Shown here piece by piece: positions 57,818 to 64,000 of a DNA stretch of 64,000 nucleotides; the first letter of the stretch is position 1, and each line of letters begins with the position of its first letter. A program made the translations under genes and the position numbers. The stretch lies in contig NC_090796.1 in the NCBI RefSeq assembly GCF_040054535.1, positions 4,878,501 to 4,942,500 of the forward strand, given 5' to 3'. This DNA is from Antennarius striatus (taxonomy: Eukaryota > Chordata > Actinopteri > Lophiiformes > Antennariidae). Below the pieces are notes generated by a model. It saw only the letters and a program-made list of their open reading frames with translations, was not told the origin of the DNA and searched no databases.

Positions 57818-57845
57818 CTTTATTAATCCTGGAGGAAATTGTATA
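57816..57845 (-). mobile_element. 3' end of a LINE/SINE with (ATCT)n tail
   Basis: On the minus strand, CAATTTCCTCCAGGATTAATAAAGTATCTATCT. The motif TTTCC..CAGG..T-AATAAAGTA is the common 3' terminus of CR1/Rex-type fish elements. How far it extends rightward (to about 58030) is unclear. Confidence 0.5.
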
Positions 57846-60166
57846 TATCCACTGCTCAGGCATTACATAACAAATAATACTGGATAAACACCAGGAGAAA
57901 AAGAAACACTGAAATCACAGGACATACCACAAGACATACACTACACTAACAGACAGACACATGCAGCACTAACAGGACTTATATACTAAACTATAACTAA
58001 AATATAAACAGTATAAAATTAAAATATAAACAGTAGGGCTGAAGATATCTGCTTTTCTTGATTTTCATACTTCTCGAGATTTGTAAAAGACTTTTCCAGC
58101 AAAAGTATAAAGAACTCGATGATAATGCAGCGCATGTTGGAGGCTATAACAGAGCTTAGTACAGAGTGAATACTGGTGGAATGAACATAACACCAAATGT
58201 TAGCTGCATGATAACACATTTGCCATATCAATTTAACAAAGTGATTAAAAAGTCAGTGTTGTGTTTATGGCTTGTTCAACCTTTCCCAGAACTGATCCCT
58301 GCTTTAAAGACCAGAGCAATTTCCTAATTCGATTTCTTTAAGGGAGAACAGAACAGAAAACTGGATTCACATCATTCTCCAGTACTACTTCAACTTGGCC
58401 CACTTGACTTTTTGGCAATTTCTCATTCCAGTTGGAAATCCATTATTGGCACTGATTACCGATCTTGAATCAAATTTTTCCTCCTTCTGTTTCAGATCAG
58501 TGAGTGATGCCGTTTCTATTTATTTTCCCATCATTTTGGCATTTAAATGAACCCCTTGTAACAGCCAGCTACTGACACATCAGCGGGTGACTAACCTGGC
58601 ACGAGTGGAACTGTGGCAGCTGGTAGTGATTCAGCAACACGGAGCATTTAACCACATGGACCGAATACATTTTAACTGTTTTCTGTGCAATGGCCTCTCC
58701 TCGGGCCAAATGGCTTCAAGATCACACGTACCAAAAGCACAATTCTTAGTGGTTTTGTTCAAAAACTCAGCAATGGCATTATTTCCAAACAGTATTTTAC
58801 GCCCTATCATGACGTGATTTGGTAGGAAGCGAGAAAAAAGAGGGATGCAGGATGGCTTTGTAAATTAATTCTGCTTCCACATTCAATCTTTGGTTTCCTA
58901 GGTTAGATCTCAGATTAATATTGTTAATATGATACAAATTTGTGATACAAAGCATACTTTTTGCTATAATGAATTGTGATTTAAATGTTTAAGGATTTTA
59001 ACAAATGCATTGAGCATCTTGGCTAAACTTCATTTTTCATTTTTTTTCTCTACTTTTTGCAGAAGGGTATGAATGAACCAGCCCTCCCTGTCATAGTCCA
59101 GCTGGATATAGACATAAATTACTGCCTGTTGCTAATTTCCCTTGTAATTGCAGGTTCAGCTGCACTCTAGAAATCACTGATTATCCTGTGCAACAAAAAC
59201 CAGTGCTGTCAGAGTGTCAAAAGAGGGAATTTCCCAGGTTGAATCCCATAAAAAAATTTTCAACTTAAGAGTCTGAGAAGCAAAGACACAGAAAAAATGT
59301 TTGAATTTTGATTGCTTCTTTTGTTGTTGACAGCTCAAATTTGTCATGAGTCATCAACCAATGAGAGGAGATAATGGTTTAAAAAAATCCCCAATGATTT
59401 TTAATCTGTACTCATTTGTAAAACTGTATTTCAATATTTCAGGTGTACATGGACACTACAGAAAACTGAATATCTGACAAAAAAACAAAAAAATGCTTGT
59501 TTTTTGTTCACATCTATAAGAACATGAAAGATATAATCACGAAGTTCACATAGAATGTTCAGTCACTGGTAAGATGACAAAATAGGGAGTAACTTTTTCC
59601 CCTTTCTAACACGTTTTCCCTTTCTCTGGCGTCTGTGTTGACTTATCTTAGGTGTGTCCTTTGACATCCATCTGGTGCTACTTGCCCTGACAGGGCAAGT
59701 AGCTCCTCACAGCTCACACCTGTGACCTGTGTGAACCTGCAGTAGCCTGAGAAGGAAACGAGGGGTGGACTCAAACATGGATCGTTTTCCTGTTCAGAAA
59801 GTGTGAAGGGTGCACTGATACTTATTGCTCTCATTGAAACCTGTACTAATCAGGTTTATTTGCAGGAAGTTTGTTACCTGCCAACTAAGTTATGACACAT
59901 TTAACAGCATGTGTCCCTCCACCAACCAGTCAGTCTTGTACTTTGGGAGAGATCTTGTTCAAAAAGACCAGGGCCTGATCTGTATAACACATGATCAGAA
60001 CTGGGGTTTCACCATCACAACCAGCCTAGACTGAAGGAGAGAAGACAAGAAACAAGAAGAACAGGAGGACTGCAGAAATGTGTAAAAAAAAACTTGGATG
60101 TAAACTATTCCACTTTTGAGTTAGCAACTGACATCGTGTATGCGCTTCATGGGAATTATCACTGCA
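57846..60166. other. Intergenic
   Basis: No supported gene or element except a possible body of the preceding repeat up to about 58030. Confidence 0.5.
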
Positions 60167-60179
60167 ACTTTACTGCAGC
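60167..60179. repeat. 13-bp target-site duplication, left (LINE)
   Basis: ACTTTACTGCAGC occurs here and at 63068-63080. Confidence 0.92.
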
Positions 60180-63067
60180 CTCCCCCGAGAGCTGCCACCT
60201 TATCATGGTGGGGGAGTTTGAGTGCCTAAATGATCCTGGGAGCTATGTTGTCAGGGGCTTTATGCTTCTGCTAGGGTCTCCCTTGTTAAACAGGTCCGGG
60301 GTCATGGGCCAGACTAAGAGCAGTAGCAAAACCCCTATGACAAGTACAATATCTAGTACCATGACGTCGCCCGGTTTGGCGCAACCGGGGCCCCACCCTG
60401 GAGCCAGGCCTGGTTTGGGGATCGTATGCGAACGTCTGGGGATCGTATGCGAAAGTCTGGTGGCCCGGTGGGGCTCAGCCCGAAAGGACATTGTGGGCCC
60501 AACTTCTGGTGGACTTATCACCCGCCAAGGAAACCGTAGGGGATGGCTGCAGTGTGGATTGGATGGCAGTTGTCAGCATGGGGCTCGACGACCCAATCCC
60601 CTGACAAATAGTCTAGCTCTAGGGACATGGGAAAGGAGAAAGAGCTTGTGAGGGAGATTGAGAGGTACTGACTAGATAAAGTCGGGCTCACCTCCATCCA
60701 TAGCTTGGGATCTGGAACCCAAACCCTTGAGAAGGCCTGGACTTTCCACTTTTCTGGTGTTGCCCAAGGTGAGAGGTGGCAGGCAGGTGTGGGCTTGCTT
60801 ATAGTCCCTCAGCTCAGCCGTCATATGTTCGAGTTCACCCCAGTGAAAGAGAGGGTCCCCTGTGCCTTCGGGTTAGGGACAGGTGTCTCACTGTTGTTTC
60901 GCCCTACGGTCCAAACAGCAGTGCGGAATACCCGGCCTTCTTGGAGTCCCTGGGAGGGGTACTGAATAATACTCCGACATGGGACTCCATTGTTCTCCTT
61001 GGGGATTTCAACGCTCACATGGGCAATGAAAGTGAGACCTGGAAAGGGGTGATAGGGATGAACGGCCTCCCTAATCTAAACACCAGTGGGGTTCTGTTAT
61101 TGTTCTATGCTAGTCACAGTTTGTCCATAAAGAAGACCTTGTTCAACCACGGGGATGTCCATAAGTGCACATGGCACCAGGACAAACTAGGCCGGAGGCT
61201 GATGATCAGTTGGAGCTGTGGATGCAACATCTCTGGTGCCAGTCGCGGTGGTAACCCGCGAACCTGGTGGTGGACACCAAAAATAAGGGATAGCGTCAAG
61301 CCGAAGAAGGAGTCCTACCAAATCTTACTGAATTGTGACACTCCTGAGGCAGCTGACAGGTACAGGCAGGCAAGGCGTACTGCAGCTCGAGTAGTCGGCA
61401 AAAACTCAGGTAAGGCCATGGAGGAGGACTATTGATCAGAAATTCTGGCAAACCATTTGGTGCCTCAGGAAGGGAAAGCAGTGCACAGCCAATACTATTT
61501 ACAGTAGAGGTGGAGAGGTATGACCTCGACTGAGGATATTGTCGGGCTGTGGAAAGAATACTTCAAGGATCTCCTCAATCCCGCTACCATGTCTTACACT
61601 GAGGAAGGAGAGACTGAGGTCTCAGAGGTGGACTCGTTCATCACCCAAGCTGGAGTCACCAAAGTGGTTGCCAAACTCCTTGAAGGCAAAGCACCGGGGG
61701 TGGATGATATCCACCCTGAGTACCTCAAATCTCTGGATATGCAGGGACTGTCATTGTTCACACGTCTCTGTAACATTGCATGGCAGTCGGGGACAGTACC
61801 TTTGGATTGGAAGACCGGGGCAGTGGTCCTTCTTTTCAAAAAGGGGGATCATAAGATGTGTTCCAACTATAGGGGGATTACACTTCTCAGCCTCCCGGGC
61901 AAAGTCTATTCCAGGGTACTGGAGAGGAAGATTATTCCTATAGTCGAACTGCGGATTCAGGAGGAACAATGCGGTTTCCGCCCCCGTCGCGGAACCCTGG
62001 ACCAGCTCTACACTCTCCATCGAGTGTTTGAGTGTTCATGTGAGTTTGCCCAACCAGTCCACATGTGTTTTGTGGATCTGGAGAAGGCATTTGATCGTGT
62101 CCCTCGTGGTATCTTGTGGGGAGTGGTTTGGGAGTATGCAGTTTGGGGCCCTTTGCTGAGGGCTGTCTGGTACCTGTATGACCAAAGCCAGAGCTTGGTT
62201 CACGTTGCCGGCAGTAAGTCAGACCTGTTCCAGGTGCATGTTGGTCTTCGGCAGGGCTGCACAAAAGCACCGGTCCTGTTCATAATATTTATGGACAGAA
62301 TTTCTAGTCGCAGCCAGGATCCGGAGGGAGTCCGGTTTGGGGACCAAAGGATTTCATCTCTGCTTTTTGCAGAAGATGTTGTCCTGTTGGCTTCATCAAA
62401 CCTGGACCTTCAGCATGCACTGGGCCAGTTTGCAGCTGAGTGTGACACGAGTGGGATGAGGATCAGCACCTCTAAATCCAAGGCCAAGGTTCTCGACCTG
62501 AAAAGGGTGGTGTGCCCTCTGTATGTCGGTGGAGAGTCGTTGCCCCAAGTGGACAAGTATCTTGGGGTCTTGTTCACTAGTGAGGGAAGGATGGAACGTG
62601 AGATTGACAGATGGATTGGTGCAGCTTTTGTAGTGATGCGGTCGCTGTATAGGTCTGTCGTGGTGAAGAAGGAGCTGAGTCACAAGATGGAGCTCTCAAT
62701 TTATTGGTCAGTCTACATTCCTACTCTCAACTATGATCATAAGCTTTGGGTCATGACTGAAAGGACAAGATCCCACATTCAAGCGGCTGAAATGAGTTTC
62801 CTCTGTAGTGTGGCTGGGTGCACCCTTAGAGATAAGGTGAGGAGCTCAGTCACCAGGAAGGATCTAGGAGTAGAGCCACTGCTCCTCCACCTCAAGCGGA
62901 GACGGCTGAGGTGGTTTGGACATCTGTTTCGGTTGTCTCTTGGCTGGCCTGGGAACACCACAGGATCCCCCCAGAGGAGCTGTAGGAGGTGTCTGGGGAG
63001 AGGGAAGTATGGGCATCCCTCCCGAGACTGTTGCCCCTACAGCAGTTGGAAATGGATGGATGGATGG
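60180..63067 (+). mobile_element. RTE-type LINE, near full length, decayed
   Basis: A 2.89-kb insertion with a 13-bp duplication. It starts CTCCCCCGAGAGCTGCCACC and has a GC-rich 5' region (TGACGTCGCCCGG, GGGGCCCCACCCTGG, GGGCTCAGCCCGAAAGGA). It continues through an endonuclease with [16 protein letters not shown] and a reverse transcriptase, and ends in a TGGATGGATGGATGG tail. The clade is inferred from protein motifs and the short microsatellite tail. Because both ends are bounded by the duplication, this copy was not noticeably 5'-truncated at insertion. Confidence 0.9.
60776..61435 (+). pseudogene. LINE endonuclease region
   Basis: Reads [20 protein letters not shown], then [20 protein letters not shown] and [16 protein letters not shown], the second half of an AP-like endonuclease. 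After that the usual S-D-H-H segment is missing (a deletion near 61215), and the frame resumes at [22 protein letters not shown] at 61433 ends it. The first half lies in another frame (60705-60965). Confidence 0.78.
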
Positions 63068-63166
63068 ACTTTACTGCAGCAGGGGTGGGTGACCAGGGGT
63101 GGGTCAGTCCTCGCCCAGCTAGGAGTGGGTAGTCTACCTTCATGCTTTCATGCTCATTGCAGGTAG
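61520..63166 (+). pseudogene. LINE reverse transcriptase
   Basis: A long RT frame: GKAPGVDDIHPEYLK (about 56-70), WKTGAVVLLFKKGDHKMCSN and YRGITLLSLPGKVYSRVLER (motif 1-2), EEQCGFRPRRGTLDQL, motif A FVDLEKAFDRVPR, motif B GLRQGCTKAPVLFIIFMD, motif C LLFAEDVVLLAS, and a YLGVLFTSEGRMEREIDRWIG thumb. The usual ADD of motif C is AED (Glu at about 285), so catalysis is probably lost. Two in-frame stops (about 61433 and 61493) separate it from the endonuclease. The last 33 codons lie past the element end (63067) and are flanking DNA. Confidence 0.88.
63068..63080. repeat. 13-bp target-site duplication, right
   Basis: ACTTTACTGCAGC, identical to 60167-60179. Confidence 0.92.
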
Positions 63167-64000
63167 ACATTCTGATAACCCTTATAAAAGGATATGCCAA
63201 GTCAATATATCTCAAGCCACTATAAATATAATTATGTCGTGGACAACTGTGCGATATCTGATTCTGAGTAATGGCAAAAAAAAAAAAAAGCCCTCCCACG
63301 TATGCTAATGCTGTTTTTGCAGGGTCTGTTGCGAGAGAACCGCAGAGCCAAGAAGTTGAGAGCTTGAGAAAAGTGAGTGGGCAAGGCAACTGGTTGATGG
63401 ATTTCCAGTAATGTATTGGGGAAAGAGTTGAGAAGGTACATAGCATGCGTCTGAACATTTTTCCAAAGTTTTGATTAAATTTTGGTGCGCTGTTACACAT
63501 TGATTGTAATATTCTGTCGGCAGTATTAGCAGTGAGCCGCTGAGGCTGCATTTTACTCTTATGGATAGTAGTTGATCAATTCCTCCCTTGTATACATTAT
63601 TTGGACATAGTAGTAGACAAAAAATGAAATTGTCATATGGTATTGACTCTCTTCATTGGCAAACTTAAACTACCTAGTCAATATCTTCAAGCGCTTGCCA
63701 AACAGAGGCAGTGAAGGATGGGTCACCTTCAGCTTAGTGGGGTTTGACATTTAGCCCTCTGTACATCACTGTAGTGTGAACCGCTGATCTTCAAAAAGAA
63801 AATTAACGTTGGTTACTCTTTCAAATTTATTCATTATTTTTTTCTTTTGGTGCAAGACATGTTTAGATATTTTCAGCGAGTGAAATTGAGTGTAACAGCA
63901 GCAGTCAGTTAGTAACATAAAATCATATGATAAACATCAGGTAATGAAGCTATTTAGCAGTTATTCATACACAATATCACCTTAAGGATTTAGGCCACTG
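63081..64000. other. Intergenic
   Basis: No supported feature; a short poly-A run at 63276-63289. Confidence 0.5.

Overview
This window is vertebrate nuclear DNA, almost certainly from a teleost (ray-finned) fish. The signs are intron-containing vertebrate genes with GT/AG splice sites, dense CA/GT, ATT and GATA microsatellites, and a typical fish repeat set: RTE-type LINEs, a Penelope-like element with a GIY-YIG endonuclease, PIF/Harbinger transposons and tRNA-headed SINEs. An admp gene, which mammals lack, also fits a fish.

Three protein genes are well supported, all in the left half. (1) The first two coding exons of vstm4 (minus strand, 2795-5116) encode a signal peptide and an Ig V-type domain; later exons must lie left of the window. 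(2) cefip, the C10orf71 homologue (plus strand, 19075-25299), is one 6.2-kb coding exon for 2074 residues with a C-terminal DUF4585-type segment. (3) admp (minus strand, 27463-29783) is a BMP-family ligand that I assembled from five exons with matching splice phases into a 416-residue precursor with an RIRR processing site and a seven-cysteine knot. cefip and admp converge tail to tail. The vstm4-cefip adjacency matches human 10q11, so admp probably sits where its lost mammalian counterpart once was.

From 6467 to 10873 there is a three-layer nest: an old interspersed repeat is split by a 4.16-kb PIF/Harbinger transposon (6625-10781, AAT target duplication), which is itself invaded by a second Harbinger-like element (7005-8237). 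Both carry decayed transposase and Myb/SANT-like genes pointing toward each other. A 215-bp Penelope terminal inverted pair (11896-12110, 12-bp target duplication) holds a hammerhead-ribozyme-like core. A longer Penelope relic of the same family, with reverse transcriptase and GIY-YIG, sits at 50421-51951, also with a 12-bp target duplication.

The right half (30-64 kb) is largely intergenic. It holds two tRNA-derived SINEs (34968-35506 and 37811-38229), the 3' end of an RTE-type repeat (31551-31717), a LINE fragment that keeps its 5' end but has lost its reverse transcriptase (54692-55832), a near-complete decayed LINE with a 13-bp target duplication (60180-63067), long microsatellites and several perfect palindromes. 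A possible orphan first exon encoding a signal peptide (40624-40672) and an unassigned minus-strand open frame (43685-44128) are the only other coding hints there.
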